Assembly: GCA_910577835.1 (NCBI GenBank)
Contig: CAJTOU010000009.1
Location: forward strand, 16,321 to 80,320
From: an uncultured Lachnospiraceae bacterium
Lineage (GTDB): Bacteria > Bacillota_A > Clostridia > Lachnospirales > Lachnospiraceae
Direction: 5' to 3'
DNA: 64,000 bases
The notes under the pieces are model-generated. The model was not told the origin of the DNA and did no database searches. It saw nothing but the letters and a program-made list of their open reading frames with translations. Positions 6,229-16,537 of this stretch are shown piece after piece. The number at the start of each line of letters is the position of its first letter. Positions within the stretch are counted from its first letter, which is position 1. A program made the position numbers and the translations under genes.

Positions 6229-8883
6229 TTAAATATCATATTTAGCTGCAAGCTGAGCAGGGGGAAGCTTTAGCATTTTACGAATCGGAAGAATTCCGAT
6301 CAATATATTAAATAAATAAATCAACAGTATCGTAGCCAAAAGCAGATACCACGGATAATAAAACTCATATCCTGCTGCCGGCACCTGCGCAATCACATAG
6401 GATATAAATACAGTCAACAGCGCGCCTACCAGAGAAGTCTTTGTTGTAATCAGAAAATTCTCATAAGCAAACATTCCTATAATACTGTATTTTGATATTC
6501 CAAGCATACGATATACTCCCAAATCCTGCATTCTTGAAACAGCGTTTGCCTTCATCATAAAATACAGAATCATCATTGTAATCACGCCGATTGTCACCAG
6601 CATAAGAACTCTGGCTCCGATTTTCTGTCGTCTTTCCATATTGTAACTGTTTAATGTATCCTGATACTCATTCACAATACTTACTGTCAGCTTCTGTAAG
6701 GTTTCCTCCGGTATTGCGCTTCTGATTGTTTTGATTGCGCTGCTGACATCATCCCCCTCAATATATATATAACATTGTTTGTATCTGTCTATAATCGTCT
6801 TTGCCATAAACTGACAGGAATCATCAGAAATAATATAATCAACTCCATATCTTTCCGGAAAACAGCCCGTCGTTACATAGCGCATCCTCTCCGTCAGAAA
6901 ATCTTCATAGGAATATTCTTTATAAGCTCCTGCATATTCCGGTTGGTTATCTCTTTTTCCTATGTACTCTTCATAAGTCATTCCAAGTCTTGCAACTTCA
7001 TCTTGATATTCTTTTGTTAGTTCCGCAATCAGTTCCTCGTCTCTTCTCGACGGTCTCTCTTTTTCCGCTCTGTCCATTCTGTTATAAAGTACTTCCAGCG
7101 ACTGATATGTCTCAACCATATATTTGCGGTATTGTGACTGCAAAACATCCCTCGGTACAAGAACCTTTATCTTTCCATCTTCTGTTATTCCAAGATTTTC
7201 GCCCTCATAATCATCATATTTTTCTCTGGCTTCCGATTCCGTAATAAAATTAATATAAGTGCTGGTCATCAGCACCATGACATCTCTGTCTACATAAATA
7301 GTCGGTTCACTGGTATCTGAAATGCCTGCAATCGTAAATTCCATATTCTTATTATTAACAATTCTGCTGCCTAAAGTCTGCTGAATATTCGTCATAACAT
7401 TTCTCATACCCGGAGTACTCTGCATAAAATTCTCAAGCACCCATCTGTCTACTACAATCTCATCTCTGTTTTCTGGCATTTTTCCATAAATCAAATCATT
7501 CTCTGTAATTTTATCAAGTGGTACAAGTGAAAAATTTTCAAGCTGATATTTCGACGACTCAAGCTGCTGATATCCTCTATATTGATAATCAAAAGTAATA
7601 ATCGGAACAATATTTACATCCATTTGATTCTTTTGAAAGTTTTCCGTCATTGCGGCAAAGCTGTCCATAAACTCACTGTCCGTAATCATTGTATTTTTTT
7701 CCGCTGTTACCTTATAATAATGCGAATCCACTTTTGAAACTGCCTGCTCATCTATTTGCAGTACTGAGAGCATATCCTGCACAACTACAATGATAAGAAC
7801 TGCCATAACAAGGAGAGTAAGCGCAAGAAATACCTGCTTTTTTCCCATAGATTTAAGATTGGTTCTTGCTATTTCCATAATTTCTGTTGTGCCTATCTTC
7901 GGCTTTTTAGCCCCCTCAATATGTTCAAGTGAGTAATCTGTTTCCTCTGCTTCCTGAATATCTATCACCGGTTTTTTGGAATCCACCATTTTCTTTTCAT
8001 CCGACCTGCTTAAAAATACAAGATTTTTACTGTCGTCACTGTAAATATAAATTTTTCCATATTCATAAATAACCTTCAGTTTTGTTGGCGGTACTTTTTC
8101 ATTTGCATATACTTGTAATGTCACAGTTTCATCGGCTGTCTCCTCTTTTTCATATTCCTGAAGATAAATATTTGTATCTTCCACATACTCATAGGAAGCA
8201 TCCTTGTTTTTATCCACCTGTTTTTCAATTTTTCCATCTGTAATCCACAGGATTTTATCGGCAAAAAAGTCTGCAATGGATTTTTCATGTGTTATCACTA
8301 CCACAAGACATGTTTTGGAAATTTTTTTCAATATGCCCATAATGCGCATGGTATTTTTTTCATCCAGATTTCCTGTCGGCTCATCAGCAAAAATTACCTT
8401 TGGAGCCTTTGCCAGAGCTCTTGCGATAGCGATTCTCTGCTGCTGTCCGCCGCTTAGCTGTGAAATCAGCCTCTTTTTATACTTCCACATATCCACAGCG
8501 CGAAGCACATAATCAATTCTCTCGGTCTTTTCCTCATCGGAAATATCATAAAGACTCAGAGCCAGCATAAGATTATATTCTACTGTCCGTTCCTGAAGCA
8601 AATAATAATTCTGAAAAATATAGCCGAATTTTTCATCCCTTACGCGCTCCTGCTTTCTCTCTCCATATCTTTTTATTGTTACTCCATCTATTTCCATCTC
8701 TCCATCATAAAAATCATCAAGACCGCTTATGGTATTCATCAGAGTTGTCTTGCCAGAGCCACTTTCTCCCAGAATACAGATAAGCCCTGTATCCTCCAGA
8801 GTTATGGTGGTATTGTTAATTACATGTATTTCGTTTGTTTTCCCCTTATAATAATATTTATTAAGATTTCTGATATGAATCAT
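6229..8883 (-). CDS. Fused ABC transporter ATPase/FtsX-type permease (pair 1, long subunit)
   Basis: About 884 residues with MacB-like order. An ATPase domain (1-220) carries the Walker A (GESGSGKTT), signature (LSGGQQQR) and Walker B (FADEPTGNLD) motifs. A ~110-residue cytoplasmic linker, one membrane helix (about 345-370), a ~370-residue extracellular domain and three C-terminal helices of the FtsX domain follow. The GGGAGG ribosome site fits ATG 8883; an in-frame ATG at 8901 overlaps that site and is unlikely. It is a clear paralogue of the gene at 11282-13921, even sharing the C-terminal LPPAQLAAKYDI. Substrate unknown; peptide or antibiotic export, or extracellular mechanotransmission, are typical for the family. 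Confidence 0.85.
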   Translation of the reverse strand: MIHIRNLNKYYYKGKTNEIHVINNTTITLEDTGLICILGESGSGKTTLMNTISGLDDFYDGEMEIDGVTIKRYGERKQERVRDEKFGYIFQNYYLLQERTVEYNLMLALSLYDISDEEKTERIDYVLRAVDMWKYKKRLISQLSGGQQQRIAIARALAKAPKVIFADEPTGNLDEKNTMRIMGILKKISKTCLVVVITHEKSIADFFADKILWITDGKIEKQVDKNKDASYEYVEDTNIYLQEYEKEETADETVTLQVYANEKVPPTKLKVIYEYGKIYIYSDDSKNLVFLSRSDEKKMVDSKKPVIDIQEAEETDYSLEHIEGAKKPKIGTTEIMEIARTNLKSMGKKQVFLALTLLVMAVLIIVVVQDMLSVLQIDEQAVSKVDSHYYKVTAEKNTMITDSEFMDSFAAMTENFQKNQMDVNIVPIITFDYQYRGYQQLESSKYQLENFSLVPLDKITENDLIYGKMPENRDEIVVDRWVLENFMQSTPGMRNVMTNIQQTLGSRIVNNKNMEFTIAGISDTSEPTIYVDRDVMVLMTSTYINFITESEAREKYDDYEGENLGITEDGKIKVLVPRDVLQSQYRKYMVETYQSLEVLYNRMDRAEKERPSRRDEELIAELTKEYQDEVARLGMTYEEYIGKRDNQPEYAGAYKEYSYEDFLTERMRYVTTGCFPERYGVDYIISDDSCQFMAKTIIDRYKQCYIYIEGDDVSSAIKTIRSAIPEETLQKLTVSIVNEYQDTLNSYNMERRQKIGARVLMLVTIGVITMMILYFMMKANAVSRMQDLGVYRMLGISKYSIIGMFAYENFLITTKTSLVGALLTVFISYVIAQVPAAGYEFYYPWYLLLATILLIYLFNILIGILPIRKMLKLPPAQLAAKYDI

Positions 8884-8897
8884 GCCATATCCTCCCT

Positions 8898-11225
8898 TCA
8901 CATATCTATTTTCAGCTTCTTTCCGGATGCTTTCAGCCTGCCATACAGAAGAGCAGTCATAATAATTATGATTGCCATATAAATCAGATAATCCAGTATC
9001 TCATAATATCTGACAGCAGATTTAATATAAGGAATTTCATAATACTTGGCAATATTTACAACTACTATTGTTCCAATCAGTGCTGCCATGGTATGCCATA
9101 ATACATCCCTCAGATTCATCCAGTCAATCGCCTGCCTGCTTACTCCGATTAACAGCAGAACAGAATAGTCCTTTTTTCTTCGGTTTATTGTTGCTCTGAT
9201 AAGAAAAATTCCTACAAAAAACACCATTACCAGTGCCGCTAGAGACAGAAACAAAAGAAAAGTCTGTTCGTTGGCCCTGTCTATATCATAATCCTTACTT
9301 CCTGCCCGAAATACACTGGCAGCCTCATATCCTTCTTTCTGAAGCAGCCTGATAACCCTGTCTGTATATGCATAATCTTCGATATACAATGAGGTCTGAT
9401 AAGAACTTTTATCCGGATAAATCCGGTCAAATACCTCCTCGCTGACTTCTATTACTGGCAGACTGTACTCTGTGGCCGGCTCCCGCAGATGCAATTCTAA
9501 TCCTTCTCTGTTGTCAGATGGTCCAAAAAACAAATATGCTGTCGGATAAATCATCTGACCAATATTCTGTAATGTCGAGGTCCCTTCTGTTATGTATGCA
9601 TTATCATAAAAATTCAGCGATACACGCGCTTCCAAGTCCGAAAGCTGTTCATTTACAATAAAAATCGGATTATACAGAGTTTCCTTATATGAGTCTGACA
9701 GCCTCCATTCCTCCATAGTGACAGATTCTTCCTCCATACTAAGCTGAAAATTCCACTCCTTTGTATACAGGCCATACCCCTCTCCGGCATAAATACCATA
9801 GAACGCATAATCTGTCAGTCTGTGTGTAATGGCATTCAGCATCTGCGCAAACGGCTCTGAGACATAGATTTGTCCCTCCTTTCCCATATCCGTAATACCT
9901 GTTATTGTAAATTCATACTTTATATAACTTCCTTCCCATAATCTTCTTCTGTTAAAAGCAAGCGTGATATTCTGCCCGATTAAGGACTTATCCTTTGACG
10001 AAACCACTATCTCACAATATTCGTCAGCCATATCACCAGTAATATCATTTTTTGTCATTCCCGATACAGACTTCACTGTTCTGGTATTGTCCAGAACTGA
10101 TACCTGACGCACCTCATTTAATGTATAATCCTTACCTTCCTCACTCATAAAATAAACGTCATTTATAATATCATACAAATCCACATACTCCACATATTTC
10201 AGTGAACGCAGCTTTTGTATATCCTGTGTTGTAATGGCACTGTTATCAGGTTTTTTTATGCAGATTCTTGTCATATCATTATTTACAAATGTATCATATG
10301 AATACTCTCTGGAAGGATAGTAATCCAGATTTTTTTCAAAGGTTCCATAAAACAGAAAAATAGAAGTATACAAAAACAAAAATAATATAAAAAGAACAAG
10401 CGTATTGCATGGCCTTGCATGGCGCACTTTATGTATCATTCTTTTTGCCAGAATCCGGTCCTGCTTGTTTTTTTCCTTTTTCGTTGGAGTTTCGGTGAAA
10501 TTCTTTTCCAAATCCCCCGTTTCTTTTATTTCTTCGCAGCGGGGCTTTAATCGGATATCTTCTGCCACCTCACCGTCATACAGCCTGATTTTCCTTGTTG
10601 CAAATGGCTCTGCTTCATCATAATTGTGTGTTACCATAATAACCAGCCTGTCCCTTGACAGAGACGACAAAAGCTCGATAATTTGTCTGCTGTTTTCCAC
10701 ATCAAGATTTCCGGTCGGCTCATCTGCCACAATCACCTTTGTCTCCTTTGCCAGTGCTCTTGCGATGGACAGTCTTTGCTTCTGTCCGCTTGAAAGCTGA
10801 ACAGCCTTTTTTGCCGCCTGTTTTTCTAATCCTGTTTTTTTCAGATAATAAAGCGCCCTGTCTCTGGCTTCTTTTTCTTTGATATCCGGCTGTTGCAATA
10901 AAATAGCTGCCTTTACATTTTCAATCACTGAAAAGGAATCAATCAGCCGATAATCCTGATATACAAAACCTATTTTCTCTTTCCTGTAATTTTCCCATTC
11001 TGTCTCGCCATACCATGAAGTTTCCTCTCCTTCAAAATACAGTTCCCCGTCATCATAAGCAAGTGAACCGCTGATTACATTTAAAAGAGTAGATTTGCCG
11101 CCGCCGCTCTCTCCTGTAATTACCACAAAATCCCCGATGTCAAATTCAAGATTAATTCTGTGAAGTCCCAGTGCAACTGTATCATTGCCCTTATAATATT
11201 TAGATATATCTAATAATTTTATCAT
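8898..11225 (-). CDS. Fused ABC transporter ATPase/FtsX-type permease (pair 1, short subunit)
   Basis: About 775 residues with the same architecture as its neighbour: ATPase domain with GESGGGKST, LSSGQKQR and VADEPTGNLD, one helix near residues 275-300, an extracellular domain of about 340 residues, and three terminal helices. The signature is LSSGQ rather than LSGGQ, as in the other short subunit. AAGGGG lies directly before an in-frame ATG at 11234, so the third codon after it (ATG 11225) is the better start. Only 14 bases separate its stop from the next start. A heterodimer with the long subunit is likely. Confidence 0.83.
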   Translation of the reverse strand: MIKLLDISKYYKGNDTVALGLHRINLEFDIGDFVVITGESGGGKSTLLNVISGSLAYDDGELYFEGEETSWYGETEWENYRKEKIGFVYQDYRLIDSFSVIENVKAAILLQQPDIKEKEARDRALYYLKKTGLEKQAAKKAVQLSSGQKQRLSIARALAKETKVIVADEPTGNLDVENSRQIIELLSSLSRDRLVIMVTHNYDEAEPFATRKIRLYDGEVAEDIRLKPRCEEIKETGDLEKNFTETPTKKEKNKQDRILAKRMIHKVRHARPCNTLVLFILFLFLYTSIFLFYGTFEKNLDYYPSREYSYDTFVNNDMTRICIKKPDNSAITTQDIQKLRSLKYVEYVDLYDIINDVYFMSEEGKDYTLNEVRQVSVLDNTRTVKSVSGMTKNDITGDMADEYCEIVVSSKDKSLIGQNITLAFNRRRLWEGSYIKYEFTITGITDMGKEGQIYVSEPFAQMLNAITHRLTDYAFYGIYAGEGYGLYTKEWNFQLSMEEESVTMEEWRLSDSYKETLYNPIFIVNEQLSDLEARVSLNFYDNAYITEGTSTLQNIGQMIYPTAYLFFGPSDNREGLELHLREPATEYSLPVIEVSEEVFDRIYPDKSSYQTSLYIEDYAYTDRVIRLLQKEGYEAASVFRAGSKDYDIDRANEQTFLLFLSLAALVMVFFVGIFLIRATINRRKKDYSVLLLIGVSRQAIDWMNLRDVLWHTMAALIGTIVVVNIAKYYEIPYIKSAVRYYEILDYLIYMAIIIIMTALLYGRLKASGKKLKIDM

Positions 11226-11281
11226 GTAATGCATCCCCTTTATTAAATTTTTTTAACTGAACAGTCAGCCAAAAGCTGATA

Positions 11282-13921
11282 TTATATATCATACTTAGCC
11301 GCCAACTGTGCTGGCGGCAGGCGTAAAAGCCCTAATACAGGCAATATCCCCACTAATATATTTGCCGCATAGAAAAACAGAATCGTCAGTATGACTGCAT
11401 ACCATGGATAAATCATATTTACCCCCAAAGATTCTATTCTTGATATGGTAAGACTGATAAGACTGATAAACAGCACACCCGGAACTGAAGTATAACTGGT
11501 AATCATAAAGTTTTCGCAGGCAAACATTCCCACAATATTTATCTTTGATATACCAAGCATTCTGTACACTCCAAGGTCATTTACTCTGTCTACCACATTT
11601 GTCTTCATAACAAAATAAAGAATAACCATTGATATCATAAAAATTGTAAAGACAATCAGCAGTCTCCCCTGCAGTTTTTCCTGATTTTCCTCTTTATAAG
11701 CTGAAATCACCTGGTCTGCTTCATTTTCGATATGCAAAATAAGAAACTCCCTGATTTCTTCAGGTATAGCATTTACGATTTTTTCTTTCATGGTTTCTGG
11801 ATTCTCTGCATCTGCATATACATAACATGCTGTTGAATTGTTCAAAAGTGCTCTGTCATAATATGGAACTGCTTCTTCCGGAACAATATAATCTGCATCT
11901 GTTTCTATATCATAATATCCCACTACGATATAATGCACTTTTCCACTCAGAACCCCCTCATAAGAATAAGCAAGTGCGTCTTCCACAGAATCCAGCCGTT
12001 CAATATACTGCTCCGCAGTCAGACCGTACTCTTCCTCCAGTTCCTTTAATTTTTCTTTTTCCCTTTCTATTTCCTCCTGTGGATAATCCATCTGCTCTAA
12101 TTTTTCAATATTTTTACTTTGAGTATAAACTGCGCCATAAGTTTTAGATATATACTCTGTATAAGCATTTATTAAAGCACCATAACTTACCAGCACTTCC
12201 ACTTTTCCATCCTCTGTAATTCCAAGATTTCTTCTTTTATAGTCCGAATACTGCTTTTCAGCCTCTTCTTCTGTAATAAATCTAAAATTCTCCCTGTACA
12301 GCTTTAAAATCAATTCCGGCTGAACATAGATATCCGGCTGTCCCGAATCACTGATACCGACAATTGTCAAATCAATCCCCTGCTTTGTAGTCAGTGTATT
12401 TCCAATCATTTGCTGCATATCTGTAATCACGTTTGATATCATCGCCGAGCTTTTCAAAAACTGCTCAATCATTAGTCTATCCAGCACTACTTCTGTCGTT
12501 TCCTCCGGCATTTCTCCATAGAGCAGCTTATCTTTCCCTATCTTCTCCACAGACACAAAACAATAATCCTTTATTTCAAAAACAGAGTTTTCCATCTGTA
12601 CAATTCCCTTATATGGATACTGAAGCGTTGTATTAGGTATTCCATAAACCTCAAACCCCTCTTCTAACAGTGCCTCTATCATCTGTCCAAAATTTTCCTG
12701 ATATACATCAAGCGATATATCTGAATCTTTCAGTTTTGGTGATGACAATTTGTAATAATGTGTATCCTTTGAAATAATACTGCTCGTATCCAGCATAACC
12801 ACGGACAGAATTTCCTGTACCGACAAAACAACCATAATAGACATAATAAACAGCGTCACAGCAAGAAATATCTGCTTCACTCCAAGATTTTTTCGATTTT
12901 TTCCCGCTATCTCCACAATTTCGCTAAACTTCATTTTCTGTCTTTTCACAGCTTCTACGGTTTCCAGCTCAAAGGCAATATTATTTGCATCCTTTTCCTC
13001 CAATATCGGTCTTTTTGAATCAATGACCTTTTTTTCATTGTTGTCAGTAAGAAACTCCACATTTGTACCTTCTCCTGCGCTGAGATAAAGCTTTCCATTC
13101 TCATAAACAATCTGTATGGCAAGTTTCTGATTTTCCATATCTCCATAAATTTCCAGCGCTACATCTTTGCTTTGTATTTCTTTTTTCTGGAATTCCTGAA
13201 GATAAAGATTGCTGTCGTCTACATACTGATAAACACTGCTGCTTTCCCTGTCTTCCTCTCTCTCAATCTGTCCGTCAGTAATCCAGAGAATTTTATCCGC
13301 AAAAAATTCCGCGATTGTCTTTTCATGCGTTACAATTACTACAAGACATTCTTTTGATATTTTCTTTAAAATCCCCATAATATTCATGGTATTGGCTTCA
13401 TCAAGATTTCCCGTAGGCTCGTCTGCAAAAATTACCTTCGGTGATTTTACAAGCGCTCTCGCAATCGCCACTCTCTGCTGCTGTCCTCCGCTTAACTGCG
13501 ATACCAGCCTTTTTTTGTACCGCAGCATATTGACAGCCTTTAGTACATAATCAATTCTGCTTTCTTTTTCCTCATCGGAAATATTATACATGGATAGCGC
13601 CAGCATAATGTTGTACTCTACGGTCCTGTCCATCAAAAGATAATAATTTTGAAAAATATATCCAAACTTTTCATTTCTTACCTTCTCTTGAACCTTACTG
13701 CCGAATTTTTTTATCTGTACATTGTCTACCTCGATTACTCCGCCTGAAAAACTGTCAAGACCACTGATTACATTCATAAGAGTAGTTTTGCCTGAACCAC
13801 TTTCCCCCAGAATACACAGCAGTCCACTGTCCGGAAGCGTAATTGTTGTCTGATTAATCACATGCAGTTCATTTGATTTTCCCTTATTATAGTACTTATT
13901 TAAACTCTCTATTCTAATCAT
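11282..13921 (-). CDS. Fused ABC transporter ATPase/FtsX-type permease (pair 2, long subunit)
   Basis: 879 residues. The ATPase half is highly similar to that of the pair-1 long subunit (same GESGSGKTT, LSGGQQQR, FADEPTGNLD). The extracellular domain has diverged more and contains a Glu/Lys-rich, probably coiled segment (around EEIEREKEKLKELEEE). Its start overlaps the stop of the upstream short subunit by four bases (ATGA), indicating translational coupling and co-assembly. It forms, with that gene, the second of two tandem transporter pairs. Confidence 0.85.
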   Translation of the reverse strand: MIRIESLNKYYNKGKSNELHVINQTTITLPDSGLLCILGESGSGKTTLMNVISGLDSFSGGVIEVDNVQIKKFGSKVQEKVRNEKFGYIFQNYYLLMDRTVEYNIMLALSMYNISDEEKESRIDYVLKAVNMLRYKKRLVSQLSGGQQQRVAIARALVKSPKVIFADEPTGNLDEANTMNIMGILKKISKECLVVIVTHEKTIAEFFADKILWITDGQIEREEDRESSSVYQYVDDSNLYLQEFQKKEIQSKDVALEIYGDMENQKLAIQIVYENGKLYLSAGEGTNVEFLTDNNEKKVIDSKRPILEEKDANNIAFELETVEAVKRQKMKFSEIVEIAGKNRKNLGVKQIFLAVTLFIMSIMVVLSVQEILSVVMLDTSSIISKDTHYYKLSSPKLKDSDISLDVYQENFGQMIEALLEEGFEVYGIPNTTLQYPYKGIVQMENSVFEIKDYCFVSVEKIGKDKLLYGEMPEETTEVVLDRLMIEQFLKSSAMISNVITDMQQMIGNTLTTKQGIDLTIVGISDSGQPDIYVQPELILKLYRENFRFITEEEAEKQYSDYKRRNLGITEDGKVEVLVSYGALINAYTEYISKTYGAVYTQSKNIEKLEQMDYPQEEIEREKEKLKELEEEYGLTAEQYIERLDSVEDALAYSYEGVLSGKVHYIVVGYYDIETDADYIVPEEAVPYYDRALLNNSTACYVYADAENPETMKEKIVNAIPEEIREFLILHIENEADQVISAYKEENQEKLQGRLLIVFTIFMISMVILYFVMKTNVVDRVNDLGVYRMLGISKINIVGMFACENFMITSYTSVPGVLFISLISLTISRIESLGVNMIYPWYAVILTILFFYAANILVGILPVLGLLRLPPAQLAAKYDI

Positions 13922-16236
13922 CTTTTCCCTCCCAAAAACTTATTCAAATACTTGTTAAACAAAAGCACTGTGATAACTGACATACAGAGCGCCAGTGCCG
14001 CAACAAATATATAATCTCCCACTGTATAATATTTCACAAGACTCGAAACCGCTCTGATTTTGTATTTTCCTGCCGCTGCAAAAATAATTATCAACAGCGC
14101 TGTGATTGCCATACTATCCGCTATCCGCTCATAATAATTCATCCTGTTAATCGTTTTCTGCTGTAATCCAAGCATTTTCAAAATCACAAAATCCCTGCGT
14201 TTCAGACGCATTATCACATAAATAACCAATATGGACAATACAAATATTGCCACTACGGAAGCTGCCGACATCATCATAGAAGATATTCTTTCCTGTACCA
14301 GCTCTGAATCATATTCTCCTGCGCTGATACGGTAAACGCTGACAGCTTCATACCCCCTTTTATTAATCGCTTTTATCACTCTGTCTGTATAAGCATAATC
14401 ATCCATATATACTGAAACCTGTGTAATATCTGTTGAACCATAAATCTGCTCCAAAAATTCGTGGCTGACTTCTGCTACATTGATGCTTCCACTGTGCGCA
14501 TCACTCACAACTTCCATATCATAAGAAATTTCATTTTGAGCATCTGTCACATTTTTGATTTTACCAGAAGAATATAAATTTTCATATACTGTCTGCTCCA
14601 CAGCCTCATAACCCTCTGACCTTATATTCATGGTAATCGCCGAAGATAGACGAATCTGATTTTTGGCAAGGCCTTCCCCTTCCACAAGAATCACTCTGTT
14701 TTTTCTGTTAAGAAGCGTTACAAGGTCCTCCTGATTCGGGTCATCATATACGATTTTCTTTTCTATATTGTAATTTACATCTATTTTGGTTTTTCCATAA
14801 TTCACGTTCATGCTTTTCAGCAGTTCTTCCGAAAAACAGGGCTTTTCCAACTCTTCATCAATAATCCCCGTAATGGTAAAGCTTCCTCCAAGCCAGACGG
14901 CATCCGACCACTTTTTTGATTTAAAATAAATATCTACGCTTTGGCCAATCAGGCTCTCATCGTGTGACGCCAGCGCCACTTCATATTTACCCTGCGGCAA
15001 TGCTCCCGCTGTCAGTTCATTTTTTCTGATTGAGACCGCAGATATAATAAAATCACTGTAATCCTTTACATCTACTGTCATGCTTTTTACATTGGAAGAT
15101 TCGGATTTTCTATACTCAATTACATAATCCTCATCTTTTTCATACAGACAGCTTATTTCATTTGCATAATCATATTTATCCACATAGCTGACATACCGCA
15201 GGCTATTCAGCGCTTCAATATCCTTGTCTGAAAAAATACTGCCATCGGATTTTCTTACTATCAGTCTTTTATTACTGACATTACAAAATACCTCATCTGA
15301 TACCTCCTTGGTAACAGTATCATCCAAGCTGCTGAGAAAATATCCATACATTACAAAAAAGGAGGCAATCACAGCTGTTAAAATTGTAAAGATAAAAAAA
15401 GTTCTGTGAGGCTGTGCCTTCTGATTCATTTTCACAAATCTTACAGCTTTTCCAAAAGATGCATCCTGCTTTGTCTTTTCTATCTCTAATTTTTCCTGCG
15501 GTTCCTCCCGTATCCCTTTAAATATGCCATTTTCATAAAGCTCCGGTTTTAATTTAATATCCTCTGCAATCTCCCCGTCAAATAGTCTGATTTTTCTGCT
15601 TGCATACTCCTGAACCTGCTCGAAATTATGTGTAACCACAATCACAAGCCGCTCCTTTGACAGCTCATAGAGCATTTTCATAACCGCTGCGCCGTTTTCT
15701 ACATCCAGATTTCCGGTAGGCTCATCGGCTATAATAATGTCTGTATCCTTTGCCAGCGCGCGGGCAATCCCCAATCTCTGCTTCTGTCCACTGGAAAGAT
15801 GTACTGCCTTATGCTTTGCCCTTTTTTTCAGTCCCACCTTGTCCAAAATCTCCAAGGCTTTCTTTCTGCGTTCTTTTCTAACTTTTTTGTTTTCCTCCTT
15901 GTCGCAAATCATCATCACCGCTTCCACATTTTCCAGTGCGGTATAGCTGTCTATCAGATTGTATGCCTGATAGATAAAGCTGATATTTTCCCTGCGGTAA
16001 TTCTCCCAATCCCTGCTGTCATAATAAGAAGTTTCCATATTTTGAAAATACATCTCCCCATCTTCGTATGTATCCATTCCACTTATGACATTTAAAAGAG
16101 TAGACTTCCCGCCGCCACTCTTTCCTGTAATAGCAACAAATTCACCTTTTCTAAATTCCAGATTGATATTCCTCAAGGCCATAACAATACTGGAGTCGCT
16201 TGTATAATACTTTGCGACGTCCTTCAATTTAATCAT
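13918..16236 (-). CDS. Fused ABC transporter ATPase/FtsX-type permease (pair 2, short subunit; first gene of operon)
   Basis: 772 residues with ATPase motifs GKSGGGKST, LSSGQKQR and IADEPTGNLD, a helix near residues 270-300, a ~340-residue extracellular domain and three C-terminal helices. It is the promoter-proximal gene of a four-gene minus-strand operon ending at 6229. No two-component system, regulator or bacteriocin gene lies next to it, unlike Bce-type or lantibiotic transporters. A GAGGGTG ribosome site precedes ATG 16236. Confidence 0.85.
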   Translation of the reverse strand: MIKLKDVAKYYTSDSSIVMALRNINLEFRKGEFVAITGKSGGGKSTLLNVISGMDTYEDGEMYFQNMETSYYDSRDWENYRRENISFIYQAYNLIDSYTALENVEAVMMICDKEENKKVRKERRKKALEILDKVGLKKRAKHKAVHLSSGQKQRLGIARALAKDTDIIIADEPTGNLDVENGAAVMKMLYELSKERLVIVVTHNFEQVQEYASRKIRLFDGEIAEDIKLKPELYENGIFKGIREEPQEKLEIEKTKQDASFGKAVRFVKMNQKAQPHRTFFIFTILTAVIASFFVMYGYFLSSLDDTVTKEVSDEVFCNVSNKRLIVRKSDGSIFSDKDIEALNSLRYVSYVDKYDYANEISCLYEKDEDYVIEYRKSESSNVKSMTVDVKDYSDFIISAVSIRKNELTAGALPQGKYEVALASHDESLIGQSVDIYFKSKKWSDAVWLGGSFTITGIIDEELEKPCFSEELLKSMNVNYGKTKIDVNYNIEKKIVYDDPNQEDLVTLLNRKNRVILVEGEGLAKNQIRLSSAITMNIRSEGYEAVEQTVYENLYSSGKIKNVTDAQNEISYDMEVVSDAHSGSINVAEVSHEFLEQIYGSTDITQVSVYMDDYAYTDRVIKAINKRGYEAVSVYRISAGEYDSELVQERISSMMMSAASVVAIFVLSILVIYVIMRLKRRDFVILKMLGLQQKTINRMNYYERIADSMAITALLIIIFAAAGKYKIRAVSSLVKYYTVGDYIFVAALALCMSVITVLLFNKYLNKFLGGKR

Positions 16237-16537
16237 TTATAATCACCCTCATTCCTCTCCTGACAATTGCCAGACTTTTATTTTTAGTTATATTTCATAA
16301 ATTTAATACTAAATTTATACTTTATTTTAGCATTTTCAACAGTATTTTACAAGTATTTTTTATGATTTTTTTATAAAATACCCAAAATCAAATTATAGAG
16401 AAATTTGTAAAAAGCAACAGGAAAGAACTGTCTTTTGCTCTGATTCTTTTATAAAATAGATTCAAAAGACAATGCTTCCCTGCTTCAAATTATACAAAAT
16501 TTATATGTTTTTTCTCTGATATATTTCCATGAAATTT
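16237..16537. other. Gene-free leader of the ABC operon and 3' flank of thiC
   Basis: AT-rich, no coding frame. It must hold the promoter of the ABC operon, but several TATAAT-like boxes compete and none has a convincing -35. Complementary 9-base arms (TGTCTTTTG / CAAAAGACA, about 16431-16473) with a 25-base loop may end the thiC transcript, though no T tract follows. Confidence 0.4.

Noticed and set aside
6229..16236. Bce-type bacitracin detoxification module
   Set aside because: Bce permeases are separate 10-helix proteins with a two-component system; here each protein is an ATPase fused to a 4-helix FtsX domain with no sensor kinase nearby.
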